The position numbers and the translations under genes are program-made. A stretch of 64,000 nt of DNA from Blakeslea trispora (Eukaryota; Mucoromycota; Mucoromycetes; Mucorales; Choanephoraceae), in NCBI GenBank assembly GCA_025331445.1, contig JAIWNE010000014.1, forward strand, positions 1 through 64,000, given 5' to 3'. Below, piece after piece: positions 25,538 to 37,495 of this stretch. Positions within the stretch are counted from its first letter, which is position 1. Each line of letters starts with the position of its first letter. Under the pieces are notes generated by a model that was not told the DNA's origin, did not search any database, and was given only the letters and a program-made list of their open reading frames with translations.

Positions 25538-25803
25538 AAAACAATATTTTACATTTTATTAATCTATCTCTCTTTTTTTTTTCTCTCTCTCTTAATACTA
25601 ATTTTAATAAATCAAATACATATAATGATCTTGTTACCTTTTAATTATCCGAGAAATGATCCAGTTACAGAGGTTCCCTTTTTCGAATTTGAACAAGCCT
25701 GTTCTATGCCCAAAAACAATTTTTATGCTGAGAATTAAAAAATAATGAATAAAAAATGATGCAAGGACTTTTTTTTTTCTGTTATTTTATTACTATCATT
25801 ATT

Positions 25804-27037
25804 ATGGGACAAGCAAGGAGTAAAGAAAATGCCACTTTATCGAAAAGAACACATTGTAAAGAAAAACATGGGCTATTGTGTTTATTATTTTGCTTTATTG
25901 AACCCAGTCCTTACTTCCTTCTTAGTCTCTCCTAAAGAAATCGATGATCTCCGACAGAACGTAAAGGAAGAAGATCAGAATCATATAACTGAAGAAGTCT
26001 TTAAGGATGTAAGCAACTCATCAGCCAAGACATACAAAGGCTCTTATTCCCCTTTTTATTAGTCTGTCAAGAGTTATGTACCCTCCATCTCCATGACAGA
26101 TGATGTCTTTTTGAAAAGATTGTATTGCGCATTTGGTGGTACAGATGAGCAGTCGATTGACTTTAGGTATACAATACAATACAATACAAAAAAAAAGCCT
26201 CATCTTGGTTTGAACTCTGACTGACTTTAGTCTAGTAAATTTGTGGATGGTTTAAGTGTGTTTATGAAAGGTACTCAAGAAGAGAAATTGCAATGTAAGT
26301 TAGAGTAATTTTTTGTTGTTGTCAATTTTTCTTATTGATTTGGTTATTTCAAGTATCTTTCAAGCTCTACGATGTAGACAAGGATGGCTATATCTCTAAA
26401 GAAGAAATCGAAAATGTCATTTTGGAACTAGTAAGTCATGATAAAGCTATTCCAAAATCAAGTTTAATTGACATACACTTTTATTAGTCTAAAATGTTGT
26501 CAGATGAAGACAAAGAATCAGAGGAACTTCAAGATTGTATTCATTGTATGTTTGAAGACTTTGATGTAGATTGTGATGGTAAATTGGTAAGTATCTAATA
26601 AAAATTAAAAGTGATGAGAATGCCAACTGTGATGGCTATAGTCATTTGAAGAATACAAACTATCGACCATCAAAGAACCTTTAATAGCTGACTTCTTTGA
26701 ACGATTTCTGGTGATGCATAATCTCTCTACTAACCCTTCACCTGTTTCTCGACCCATCTCATTACGTTCAAAACAATCCACCTGGTCATTAAACAATAAC
26801 TCACAAACACATTTTCGCCTATCACAAGCAGAGTTACTGGACTATAGTCATCAGCACCAACAACAGCAACTGTCTGAAGATGCACCTAGTATTCATTCTA
26901 TTCGTAAAAAGCCCTCTACTATTCTACAGGTCACCTCTAGTAATTCACCACAACCTTCTTCTATCTCTTCTTTACAACAGCGATTAAGTCGTGGTCCTAG
27001 CATGGTCAGTTTAGACGCTGCCTTAACTACCATGTAA
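25804..27037 (+). CDS. EF-hand calcium sensor with predicted N-myristoylation, calcineurin B-like
   Basis: About 289 residues. Exon 1 (25804-25855) encodes MGQARSKENATLSKRTH, with Gly2 and Ser6 of an N-myristoylation signal. It joins at 25926 to SPKEIDDLRQNVKEED, and the same ATG without splicing stops early. Like calcineurin B and CHP/CIB proteins, the first two EF-hands are degenerate, while EF3 (DVDKDGYISKEE, ~106-117) and EF4 (DVDCDGKLSFEE, ~149-160) have intact Asp/Asn-type loops. Odd feature: a ~120-residue Ser/Gln-rich tail after the EF-hands (HQHQQQQ, SSISSLQQRLSRGPSM), ending LDAALTTM. Calcineurin B itself is ~170-175 residues without such a tail, so this is a relative rather than CNB1. 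A membrane-associated calcium sensor is inferred; the partner is unknown. Confidence 0.82.
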
Positions 27038-28528
27038 CCTTATACATTTCACCCCCTTTTTTTTTACTATTAATTTCAAATAATCTAGAAAGAGACAAAA
27101 CCCTATATTAAATAAACATTATAATACTATTCTACTCGAAATAAAATGTAGCCAATTAAATCATCTTGGCTCTCCCCCCCCTTTTTTTTTTACAAGCAGC
27201 AGCAACAATGAAGTTGATCTTCTTGTTGACTTTTATAAGACATGTATAAATATGAAGCTTGCCTTGAAATATAGCATTGGCATTGCTATATTGAGTCTCA
27301 GAACAGTGGACGCAACTGTTACCTTTTACTTGCAATACCGCCCAAAAAAAATCTTGACTTGATGATTGAACTTGGGAAGATTGAAGTGCCTACCACCATC
27401 AGCATTGTACTATTCTTGGTTCTTCAAGTCTAAACTCTGCTTCCTCAGAGACATCACGCTCTCCGACACTTTCTTTTCTTGTCTCGAAAGCTTTGCTAAA
27501 AAACCACAAAACTAAACCATCAACAAGTCTAAAGAGAAAATTAAACTTGATTTCTTAACTTCTTTCTCTCTTTCTATTTATCTATTTCTCTGCTTTCTGA
27601 TTGATGTTATTTATTTATTTAAAAGGATCTACAAGGTTTGCAAAGATTTTGTTTGTAAGGTGATATGCGTTTTTTACACAAGCCTTTCGACACATACGAA
27701 GGAAGCCTTGGTAAAGCAAAATTCTATTCCTTGAGAACTTGCATGTACTTGATCCACATAGGCTATTAATTAAGCCCCATTATGTTGGCTTAGAATGAAT
27801 AGGGTGCTAGGCTAAAGGTGGGGCTCAATTACCATAGATAAATCTTTCCTCGAAGTTTTTTATACATTCATTTGACATACCGATGAGTGATCAAACTAAG
27901 GCTATAACAGCTGATAACTAAACTAATACGGTATCTACTCTCTTTAGTTTCAAGAAAGAGATGATAAATATGTACCCATCAAGCAGAGATAATCAGAATA
28001 ACAGGTGAAAAGCGATACAAAACTCTCCAAAAGTGCTCGTTCATATGCAAAATAGGCATTCTTCTATCCAAACTGGTTCCTTGGGGCTCTTTACTATGCG
28101 CATCCTAATCCCAAGGAGCCCATTTTAGCTTGATTCATCTTAAAATCTATTCCAAAAGGCAAATTGAAGGTTATGGTCTTAAAAAGGGGTTAAAAGAGTA
28201 CCCATATATAGCATTTATGCATTTTGCATTAATAAAAGCAAATATGTTTTGAATAAAGATCTAAACACCGTGCGCACTGTAAGTCCGGTTTATGTTCGGT
28301 ACAAATTCAATTTTTCTTTGTTGGGTTAATGTGTCCCCCCCCCCACACTTTATACTCCTACAGGAAAAATCCTTCCCCCAAATAAGGAAATGATGGGAGC
28401 TAAACAGTAAGATATACTTGGAAGCAGTTTAAAACCTTCTTTCTTACAAACGACAAAAAGGTACTATAAACATATATATTTAGACGCACACGCACACACA
28501 TATACAAAGTGGATCAATAGATGGATGG
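27038..28528. other. Intergenic 1.5 kb
   Basis: No gene found. It includes C-runs (27174-27181 and ~28335-28344), T-runs and AT-rich DNA. The last ~150 bases probably hold the S5 promoter and possibly a 5' exon. Confidence 0.5.
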
Positions 28529-29291
28529 ATGGATAAAACTGACGCTTATGTTATCAGGATCATGCCCGCTTTAGGTTTGCCCGCTGATGTCAGCGCCACT
28601 GCTGATGGTACCCGTAGATTGTTCAACAAGTGGTCTTACGAAGATGTTGAAGTCAAGGACATCTCTCTCCAAGATTACATTCAAATCCGTCAACAAGTCT
28701 ACTTGCCTCACACTGCCGGTCGTTTCGCTGTCAAGCGTTTCCGTAAGGCTCAAGTAAGTTCATTTTTCAAAAAAAAAAAGGAATGTCACCCATCTAACAT
28801 CTCGATTAGTGTCCTATTGTCGAACGTTTGACCAACGCCTTGATGATGACTGGCCGTAACAACGGTAAGAAGCTCATGGCTGCCCGTATTGTTCAACATG
28901 CTTTCGAGATCATCAACTTGTTGACCGATGCCAACCCTCTTCAAATCTTGGTTGATGCCATCATCAACTGTGGTCCCCGTGAAGACTCTACCCGTATCGG
29001 TTCTCAAGGTACCGTCCGTCGTCAAGCTGTCGATGTCTCTCCTCTCCGTCGTGTCAACCAAGCCATCTCTTTGTTGACTGTTGGTACCAGAGAATCCGCT
29101 TTCCGTAACGTCAAGACTGTTGCTGAATGTCTCGCTGATGAATTGATCAACGCTGCCAAGGGTTCTGCCAACTCCTACGCCATCAAGAAGAAGGATGAAC
29201 TTGAACGTGTTGCCAAGTGTAAGTTGAACTTGTTTCTCATCTATTTCTTTTTCCTTTACTTATTTTCTTTATAATAATAGCCAACCGATAA
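28529..29291 (+). CDS. RPS5: 40S ribosomal protein S5 (uS7)
   Basis: A small-subunit protein at the mRNA exit channel. Exons are 28529-28753, 28810-29218 and 29281-29291, and the last encodes only the end of AKSNR. Conserved blocks are [90 protein letters not shown] and [20 protein letters not shown]. Codon use is biased toward CTC/GTC/CGT as expected for high expression. The N-terminus is uncertain: ATG at 28529 ([16 protein letters not shown]) is the first in frame, but TTATCAG just before the second ATG (28563, [10 protein letters not shown]) could be an acceptor joined to an upstream exon. The N-terminal ~25 residues are variable in this family, so either is possible. Confidence 0.95.
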
Positions 29292-29314
29292 ATTATTTCA
29301 ACTATGGTGGGAAA

Positions 29315-29336
29315 GATATATATATATATATATATG
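29315..29336. repeat. (TA)n microsatellite
   Basis: About eleven AT dinucleotides in the S5 3' flank, followed by (TC)n. Simple repeat. Confidence 0.7.
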
Positions 29337-29493
29337 TCACTCTCTCTCTCTCTTTTCTTAACATAAGAGCAGAGAGAGAAGGGGCGTGTGTGTTTATTTT
29401 TTTGAGAGAGAGTTTCTTTTTTTCTTGGAAATAAACATGATTTATACATATATTTACAACAATAACAGTACCAATATCTTTGAAGTGGAAAAA

Positions 29494-32400
29494 TTATTGA
29501 TTATCTTCTTGTGCATAGTACAACATGCGTTCGTCGATCTGTTGTTCAATAGCAGCTAGTTCAGGAATGTTCAGATAAGAGGCTTGACAGAAAGCCATGA
29601 CTTCATCCAGTGAGAGATGAGGAATGAGGTTCCTTCAGAATATGGAGAAGAAATAAGTGTCTGGAATCTATTTGATCAATGAATTGACTTACTTTCGAGG
29701 AGCCACCTTGAGACAATGTTCAGCATCCATATGAAGATCCAAAACAGAGTCATAATGAGCACCTGGACTAAAGGCAATGCGCAATGAATATTCTTTATCG
29801 GATCCATTGTTTCGGTTGCGTTCATAGAGTTCAAAGGTAATTTGAGTCAAGAAATCAAGTTCAGGTAAGGCATTGCGCGGTACTTTGGTAGGGATACCTG
29901 ATTGATACACTAGATTCAATAAGGCATGAACGTGGGATTCTATAAGAAGAACAGAGAGATGAGTTCATTTGTATACATATGTATGGGGGAGGACAAAGAA
30001 ATGTAAAGATTACCTTTGGTAAAATACAATCGTGTCTTTGCCTTCTCAGAACTCTTGAAGTCTTCTAAATCATTTAGGATATTCTTGAACAAGGGTAAAC
30101 CAATCAGCATACCAATATCCTTCTTTTCCTTTTCACTGATACCATACTCTTGAGGTGCTACAAAGTTAAATAACAAACGCACATAGGTGTAAAGATTACG
30201 TAAGTCTGGATTAAAATCAGCCCGGACTCGATGTTCATTGTTGAAATGAGAGCTATTGCTTTCAGATGATCCATGACTACTCTGTCTGGTATGACCTGTT
30301 GTCTCGGTCAAATCATGGAAGATGGCCTCGAGGAACTGTCGATTATGTAAGGCATCGTATTTGAGTGAATCATAAAGCACAGGAATACCCGAGGGATCAG
30401 GACAGTTGAGACTAGTGTCTGAAGAATCACTACTTTCATTCACGTCCGACGCACAGAAATGATCAAAGAGCTTTTCCCAACGTTCACGAAATAAATTGGG
30501 CGATTCAAAGCAGCACCAACGACGTTGAATCTGTTCAACTTTGCCATCTTGTGCGGCTATCTGCCAATTGTGACGCATGACTTTACGTAATCGATGTAAG
30601 ATGGCCGAGACCTCTTGAAGGACGGCATGGGGTTGCGGCATGTTGGCTGGCCAGCCTGCTTGGGCCAAAAGAGTAGAAGAAGCCTCATGACCTGGATGAA
30701 GTAAGAGTTTCAATTGTTTCTTGACATTGTCCATCTGTTCCTTTGCAGCATTACTGTCATCCAAAAGATATTTGCTTTCGGTAATCACGCCCTCAATTGA
30801 TTCAGGGCGACCCAAGAAATAGCGTGTAAAGACATCCGCTAATACAGTCATAAGTTGTCTGTTGGTTCATTTTGTTGTTCAATAGAACACTTTACCTGTA
30901 GCGCGTACTCTTCTTTCTGAACTACTAGAGATTTTGATATCATCCATAATGTGCTTATTCAAGATACGAATATCCTTTCTCAAGTTATCACCTAGATCTC
31001 TTGATTGATGAAGACCTGCATGTGTAAACTAATCAAAACAAGCATAAGTGACATGTGTTAGAAAACAAAAGAAAACTTACTTCACCACCCCATTTGACAT
31101 TGACTTGAAGTTTTCTCAATAAATTTGAACTTTTATTGAAAATAGGCTTCATCTGTACTTTGGTGCCTGGCAGTTCACTCTTTCTCTCCAGGATCTCTTT
31201 CAGGGCCAACATTTTCTTTTCTTGTTCTAGTTTCTGTTCCAAGCATTGATCGATAGCATCAATCACACGTTGTAACTGATGCTTTTGTCGAAAGACGACT
31301 TCCTGTGTATTGCCTTCCAATAGATCCACAAACGGTTGTGCAATCACCGAAATCTTGTGCTTGTTCTTGGGCGTACGATCACCATGTCGAAAGACAGCAG
31401 CAAATCCCTTTAGACGCCAAGCGTTCTCTGGCAAGATCTCTCGAGGAATATCATGGATAGTAGTTGAGGGACGACGCTGAACCGATCTCAAGAATGATTC
31501 ACTCAACAGACGAGCGCATTGATCGTAATAGTGATCGTTTCCCTTCACAAAACTCCAGCCATTGACATCAATCACATACGATTTGCCCTTTACACGTAAG
31601 AGATCCAATCCACAGATCATCTGTCCAAAGGCCTTACTGACTTTGGCTGCAATCGCTTGTTCTTCCTCTGTTAGTTCAGTGACATAACGGATCTCCTTAC
31701 CCTCTGTGTTACGTTTCACCAAACCATCCACAGTAGGTGATCTATCGAATTATATTAAATAACCCTAAAAAAAATAGATGACGTGTGTGACTTACTTTCG
31801 GGTCTCTGCATGAGCAAAGGTAGGTCCCACTGTATAAATCTTGACATCCTCACAATTTTCAGTCATCATCATGGACTCATAAATCCAAGACCCTTCCGAG
31901 GCAGGTAGATCAAGGTGAGGGTCGTATTCACTTGACTTGTTGCCCACTTTACGAAACAATCGTCTGCCTCCTCCACCACGCTCTTTATCATAATAAATAT
32001 TGATATTGTGATCTTCACTGTCTACTGGTTTTTCTAAAAATGTCTTGGGTAAGAAGGATCCATCTACAGTGATGCCTTCAGACGACAGTTCGACATGTTC
32101 TGTAGTATGAGCATACTTGTCAATCACCAATTCTATATCCATGCCTGTCATGGCATGAAACGCTTTGGCAGCCTCTGGATCGACGCGTGCGCCCCCATCA
32201 CGTGACACCACGCGACGTGGAGGCGTAGGTACTTCGACAGCATCTAAAATGGCAAGCACGATACGTCGATCCCACAATAAGGATTGCATACAGACATCGT
32301 TGACAACAAATGGCTTTCTAAGTTGAACATATTGAACTGCTTTCTCCAGGGGAAATCCATCTGAAAAGAAACAAAGTAGGAAATCACAACCAGGCCAATT

Positions 32401-32732
32401 CTCCACCTCTAAAATTTCAGTTATTAAACATGTCATTTTTTTCTGTCTCTCTTTTTGCTTTATTACCTTCATCAATGATTGTCTTGTCACCAAAGATCAC
32501 CACTTCAAAATCTCCGTAAGCTAACATGCGGTCGAGAATAGACCGCATAGGCTTGGATCTGGCTTTCTTGTCCATGGCACATACACCAATGACATCTAAG
32601 TTCATCGTTAGCATGTCATTCTCTCTCTCTCTTATTCACTTTTATAAGAAGGCAATAGTAGTATAGCTTACGTTGTGCTTGTCCCACAGAAGCATATCTT
32701 GTTAAAGGAGGCAATTGTAGCTGAGAAGGCAT
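29494..32732 (-). CDS. VIP1: Inositol hexakisphosphate / diphosphoinositol kinase Vip1 (PPIP5K, Asp1)
   Basis: This enzyme makes and breaks inositol pyrophosphates at the 1-position and feeds phosphate and growth signalling. About 930 residues in roughly nine exons start [20 protein letters not shown] at 32732 and end YYAQEDNQ before TAA at 29494. The N-terminal half is the ATP-grasp kinase: [48 protein letters not shown], then [14 protein letters not shown] and [22 protein letters not shown]. The C-terminal half is a histidine acid phosphatase-like domain with the intact [12 protein letters not shown] motif. That two-domain order is diagnostic of Vip1/Asp1/PPIP5K. The phosphatase His is present, so both activities may be retained. 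It is convergent with S5 across ~200 bases. Confidence 0.94.
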
Positions 32733-33460
32733 TTTCTTTCTCTCTATTTTGCTTTTTTGACAACTTTACTTGGTAAAGAAAAAAAATAGAGAAAAAAAAA
32801 TCAAAATCAAAAATCAAAGACAAGAACAGAGCAATGAATAAACCAATTAAAATAACTTATTGAACACGTTGCTGTTTATGGGCTTTTTTGATTTCTATTT
32901 TAGGGAACGGCGTTTTAAACATTTGAACAACAGCCATACCAAGGACCATTGAGTTTCCTTTTCCTTCTCTTTCTTTAAAAAGAAAAAGGGGGGAAACAGC
33001 TATTTTTCAAGAAAATAAGCCGACAGTCAAAAAAAAAATGAACAAAAAAGGTAGAAAAGATAACCAGTTGATAGCAACAAACTAAGCATGATGAAACGAC
33101 TATCAGGAGTAAAGGCTATCTCAGCTGTCATTTTTTTTTTACAAGTTTAAGTAGGAGTCAACCTGTTTATGAATGATGTCAGATACTAAATTCCAAAAAA
33201 AAAAAGGTACTGAACAAAGCCTCCTTATATTTTGTGAATAAATACTAAAAGCATAGACTATTGGCTAAAATAGACAAATTGTCTATAATTAATTATTCTT
33301 CAAAATAAAATAAAAAAATCATGCAAAATGGCGTGAATCAAAACTCAGCATAATAAAAGAAGAACAAAGAAACCTAGTTTATTGCTATGGCGCTAAAGGC
33401 ATGTCATTCATCATGGTTTAAATCGAATAATTGTTCAAATGTACATGGTTATCTTTTCTA
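32733..33460. other. Intergenic between VIP1 and TIM10
   Basis: About 730 bases including the VIP1 promoter and TIM10 3' end. AT-rich with A and T runs; nothing else is evident. Confidence 0.5.
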
Positions 33461-33802
33461 TTATTGTTGATTGCCTACTTGTTGCATCTTGGCAGAGACC
33501 TTGGTGTTTGTCTCTAAATATTTGGCGACACAACGATCAATACAGACAGCTTCTCCTTGAGATAAATCAGCTTGAGTGTAATCTTTGGAAATACATTTTT
33601 TATGGCATGAATCTGTAATTCTTATTTAAATAAAGATCAATGACTCGTTTTTTTTGGATATATAAAACTGATAAAATTGTTAAAATGTGTACCTGTTGAA
33701 TAAATCTGTAAAGAGTTCTAATTCTTGCTCAGCTAAAGCAATATTTTGAGGGTTGATAGCACCTTGCTGTTGTTGAAGGTTAGGGGCACCAAAGAAAGAC
33801 AT
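33461..33802 (-). CDS. TIM10: Mitochondrial intermembrane-space chaperone Tim10
   Basis: A small Tim chaperone that escorts carrier and other hydrophobic proteins to TIM22. Two exons give about 89 residues. The first (ends ~33696) encodes MSFFGAPNLQQQQGAINPQN and ELELFTDLFNR. The second encodes ITDSCHKKCISKDY, then EAVCIDRCVAKYLE, ending MQQVGNQQ before TAA at 33461. Both CX3C motifs (CHKKC, CIDRC), 18-19 residues apart, are intact, as needed for disulphide folding by Mia40. Tim9 is the nearest alternative, but the FNR-ITDSCHKKC context and length fit Tim10. Confidence 0.93.
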
Positions 33803-33904
33803 GATAAAAAAAAAGAGAAAAAAATAAAAGTGCAAGCAAGGGTGACTATTATTATTTTTTACTTGAAGAAAAAACACCCGTCACAGTTAATTTCAGAGAG
33901 GGAA

Positions 33905-34119
33905 TAGAGATATAGTCAAAAAGTTTCACCCTAAAATCTAACCGCGATTGATAGCCATTCTACAAGAAATAGGCTTGAGTGAATTAGGATTCCATGGCTA
34001 GAAAGCTCTTTTTCTTCTCAAGCATACTACAATATCCTAATTCACTCAAGCCTATTTCTTGTAGAATGGCTATCAATCGCGGTTAGATTTTAGGGTGAAA
34101 CTTTTTGATTATATCTCTA
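33905..34119. mobile_element. 215-bp fold-back MITE with ~88-bp arms
   Basis: The left arm from 33905 (TAGAGATATAGTCAAAAAGT) to about 33992 and the right arm from about 34032 to 34119 are inverted copies with essentially one mismatch in 88 bases, around a ~40-base spacer. TA sits at each edge, consistent with a TA target duplication. No coding capacity. The near-identity suggests a recent insertion. It lies 100 bases upstream of the TIM10 start. Confidence 0.85.
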
Positions 34120-34560
34120 GATGAGTGACCCAGGATTCTTGGGTGGGATCAACCACATTTTCTGCCTTTGAACATCTAACAAGCATTGGTAAAAAGCGAT
34201 GATATGATATATAAAGCGTTCAATGTGCCTAGCTAACACATTGAAAGCATGATCAGATTTATATTCATTGACTCTCTTCTCATCAATGCTTGAAATAGCT
34301 ATATGACATGACACATGTGGTAGCAAGATGGTTGCATAGGCCTTATAATACCAAGGTAGCAGCATCTAACAAAACAAGCAATGATTCTAGAGATTTCATT
34401 ATAAGAAAAGACTAAATCATTACTTGGATAAAGATAGTTCTGAGACATAATTACAAAGGGCTTGTCTATCGTTATCACCTAATCTAAACTGATCTAAACA
34501 TCCAACGAAACAAGTGAACAAGTATGAAACAGTTATGCCTGATATATTGAAACACTAATC
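34117..34560 (-). pseudogene. Coding-like fragment of unknown family
   Basis: A minus-strand frame reads LLPWYYKAYATILLPHVSC, then AFNVLARHIERFIYHIIAFY, and stops in the TAG supplied by the edge of the MITE at 34117-34119. Upstream, DQFRLGDNDRQALCNYVSEL (~34500-34440) also looks coding, but its phase at the GTAATG donor does not match the downstream frame. It looks like the remains of a gene cut or decayed by the insertion. No family recognised. Confidence 0.3.
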
Positions 34561-34907
34561 AAGATTAAACATATCTTGTCGAGCATAATTATTATCTCTC
34601 CAAGATATAAATCAAGTAAACAATATATCTTCACCTTATTCAAGGCGGGGGGATGAAATCTGGCTACAGCTATCTTTCAATTAAGGCGACCAGTCATCCT
34701 AGTAGGAAAACTGCTCATACAGATAAAATTATAACGGAGTGATTGATTGAAACCGAGACAGAAATAATATATAAACACAACATGGACTTGCAGTAGAATT
34801 AGTTCCCTCTCTTTCTTTTTAATAAAAATATCGAGTTCCCTCTCATTGAATCTACTGAGACTGCAAATATCACACATCCACTGCAGGCACCAGATTGATT
34901 CACAGCC

Positions 34908-36600
34908 TTAAAATGCAAATTCAAGCATTAAACTTTGCTCTCCTTTTAGCTCGACTCTACACAAGACACCTTCTTCGCCACAAAAATCTGACAGTACAAC
35001 AGTACCCTGATTGGGACAAGCCCGCGGAGCGCTTAGAGGAAATTCGGTTTTGGTTGACACAATTGAAGCAATAAAACGGCCGCTCCTTCCTTCCACAAAC
35101 ACCTACAAACACTCTTTACGAGGACGCCAGCGATACAGGATGGGTATGTAGTCTCAATCGCCAACAGACACCTGGATATTGGGACCAAATGAAAGCGCAA
35201 CAGTCAATCAATTGGAGGGAATTACTCCTTGCTTCCAAGGTACGTGTCTTGGAAACTGGATTCGGACGCGTTTACGCACGACGCTTTCAGTATTCTTTGG
35301 CACTAATTCCACAGCCCTTGGATCAACTCGCCTTGGAACCTGATATCTCGTTGCCTGCGGAAGATCATAATCGAGGAATTGCCACAAGTAACCTTGATAG
35401 TCTCACACTGGTCTTCACACCTATTTTTTCCGCTCCTGCAGAAGTTAGAGATACAGTCTCCTTTTCTTCTAGGTCGACGAGAAATTCAAACAGTTCACCA
35501 TCAGGCACTCCACCCTCTCAAATAAAAAACCTGGAAACTCTCCGTCCGGAAGCTCTAAACAACAAGTTTGGCACGTCGGCAGGTCTTTCTATCGCATCCA
35601 AAGAACTCCTAGCCTCTTCTCTAGTCGATGACACGGCTACTAATCGTAGCTACAATGCAGCTCAACTGGCTTTTCTGGAATGAACGATGGCTCAACTAAT
35701 AGATGTCAACAACTTTACGGATGCTGATTTAGTCAACTTTTTAATTTACATATAACGCACACGCAAGTATCAGATTAACACTTTAAAATTCGGCTTGCAG
35801 CGATATCCCGTTTTCATCGTCAGCCTTCCTCTTTGACTAATTCTGCCGTCCTTTCAACTTTCCTATCCACTGTTACTTCTAGCACCCCACCGCGACACAC
35901 ACATCGTCCGACCATTGAGGCCTCGCCAACTCTTTCTTGTCTTTTGAAAATACCTTCTGATTTGTCGAGTTCTCTCAGTCTTTTACAACAGAAACTAGCG
36001 TTTCTTTTGGGTATGGTAGCCTTCCACCACGCGTCTGATTTCGCCCGCACCTCTCTCCTTTTGCCATCCTTTCCTAATAATTGCCTTTCCTTCGTCGTGA
36101 TCGCCCTAAAAGAACGACGCAATGGCATTCGCATTATCAAACCATTTCTCGTTCACCCTTACTCAAATGCCTCCTTATGCCCGGTCGCTTGCTTCAGGGC
36201 AGTCGTTGATCACCCTTCAGTTTATCACGACCCCCAGACGTCCTCTTCCTCTCTAAAAGAAACCCATCATCGCCGGTTTCTACTTCTACTATTGATACTT
36301 CGCTTTGTCACCTTCGGATGAGCTCTCTCAAGGAACTCATCTCTCTCCGTTCACTTGGCTTCTCCCTCGCGTTACGACAAGGCTTTTCGGTGGACGACAT
36401 TGTTACCTTAGACAATTGGCGCTCCAGTAACACGTTCCACAATCACTAATGACAGAAACATATGGCTTTCACTGATTTCACCATCTCTGTCTTGTCCTTG
36501 GTCCACCTTCCCGACATTGATGACCTGGTTTCCCCCTTGGTCTCTGATGAATTCTACGATGCTTCTGACGAACTTTCGGATGTTCCTACTCTGGATTAGC
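34908..36600 (+). mobile_element. DIRS-type (tyrosine recombinase) retrotransposon remnant
   Basis: Three DIRS pol domains lie in order on the plus strand. First is the end of the reverse transcriptase (LLARLYTRHLLRHKNLTVQQ, from ~34950). Next is an RNase H domain (LYEDASDTGWVCSLNRQ, then QQSINWRELLLASK, 35108-35240). Last is a tyrosine recombinase (LLQQKLAFLLGMVAFHHASD from ~35980, HPYSNASLCPVACFRAVVDH ~36140-36210, and LALRQGFSVDDIVTLDNWRS with a terminal NHY near 36360-36450), ending before TAG at 36598. Breaks are TAA at 35072, frame changes near 35690-35830 and 36310-36450, and loss of the gag-like part and most of the RT. The region is richer in GC than its flanks. No terminal or split repeats of DIRS type were recognised. 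It is dead. Confidence 0.85.
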
Positions 36601-37291
36601 ATTTGTAATTATGTGTATGAGTGAGTCTCCTGTCTAATAAGTAATAGTAATGATACAATTTCGATGGTCTCATTCAGTTCTACGATAATTTCATTCGACC
36701 TTGAGTTGAAAACACTCGGAACCCTTTCCGCTGATTGTTGAAGAAAATAGGCTATCTGCATCAAACCTGACGCGAAGACTAGGAATCCGTCATTGCTATA
36801 TTTTAAGCTTAAGAAACTGGTTAATTATAATAGACTATCCTTCTAAACAAACAAACAAGCATACACTTCTATAGGCTTGATACCTGAATTTTTTAGCTTT
36901 AGTTGTTTTCAAATGAAAAGAGAAGAAATAAACACAAATTGATTTATCATATTAAAGATACAGTTTGATTACTGTAGACGATAAGTCTTCGTTATTATCA
37001 TCAACGAATGAACTTTTTCAAATGCATAAAGGATATAGTTCCTTGTTCGCGTTGACAAGAACTGCTGCTATTTTAGCTCAAGACATATTTGTATTACGGC
37101 AACTTGGTCATCATCCTGAATTTAAAAAATATTCGCCCCATTTACATTAGCTGGAAAGCCGCGCAGTAAGAAGAATGAGATTTATGCAAAGCAAAAGCTC
37201 ATCTATTCCCTATACATGAGCTTCTATTTTAATAAAACTAAAGCGCAAACAATAAACAGTAGCACAGGTCTAAACATTTTATCCTATATTA
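36601..37291. other. Intergenic, unassigned short frame
   Basis: A frame at 36968-37150 (NELFQMHKGYSSLFALTRTA, then DIFVLRQLGHHPEF) looks somewhat protein-like but lacks an ATG at its start and any known motif. It may belong to the decayed element cluster. Confidence 0.3.
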
Positions 37292-37454
37292 CAGCTAGAC
37301 CTATTGAATTTGGCGTTTCATTAAAAAGAAATGATGCATTTGCTAATGTTGTTTCATCTTGATCTGCACCTTTACAAGGGATACTAGAATTAAACGATAT
37401 TAGCAAATGCGCCATTTCTTTTTAATGAAACGCCAAATTCAATAGGTCTAGCTG
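37292..37454. mobile_element. 163-bp MITE with CAGCTAGACC inverted ends
   Basis: The left arm CAGCTAGACCTATTGAATTT extends through GGCGTTTCATTAAAAAGAAAT and TGCATTTGCTAAT. The right arm is its inverted copy, ending GGTCTAGCTG at 37454. Arms are about 60 bases with few mismatches and TA flanks both ends. There is no coding frame in the ~40-base centre. Sequence is unrelated to the other two MITE families in the window. Confidence 0.85.
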
Positions 37455-37495
37455 TAACATTTAAAAGTGCGGTAACGAATTTTTACATTACTTCT

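Noticed and set aside
33905..34119. The long hairpin as a possible structured RNA gene
   Set aside because: TA flanks and two similar but unrelated elements in the window make a MITE the simpler reading.
35820..36140. A minus-strand frame over the recombinase
   Set aside because: The plus strand carries the recombinase motifs; the antisense frame has none.
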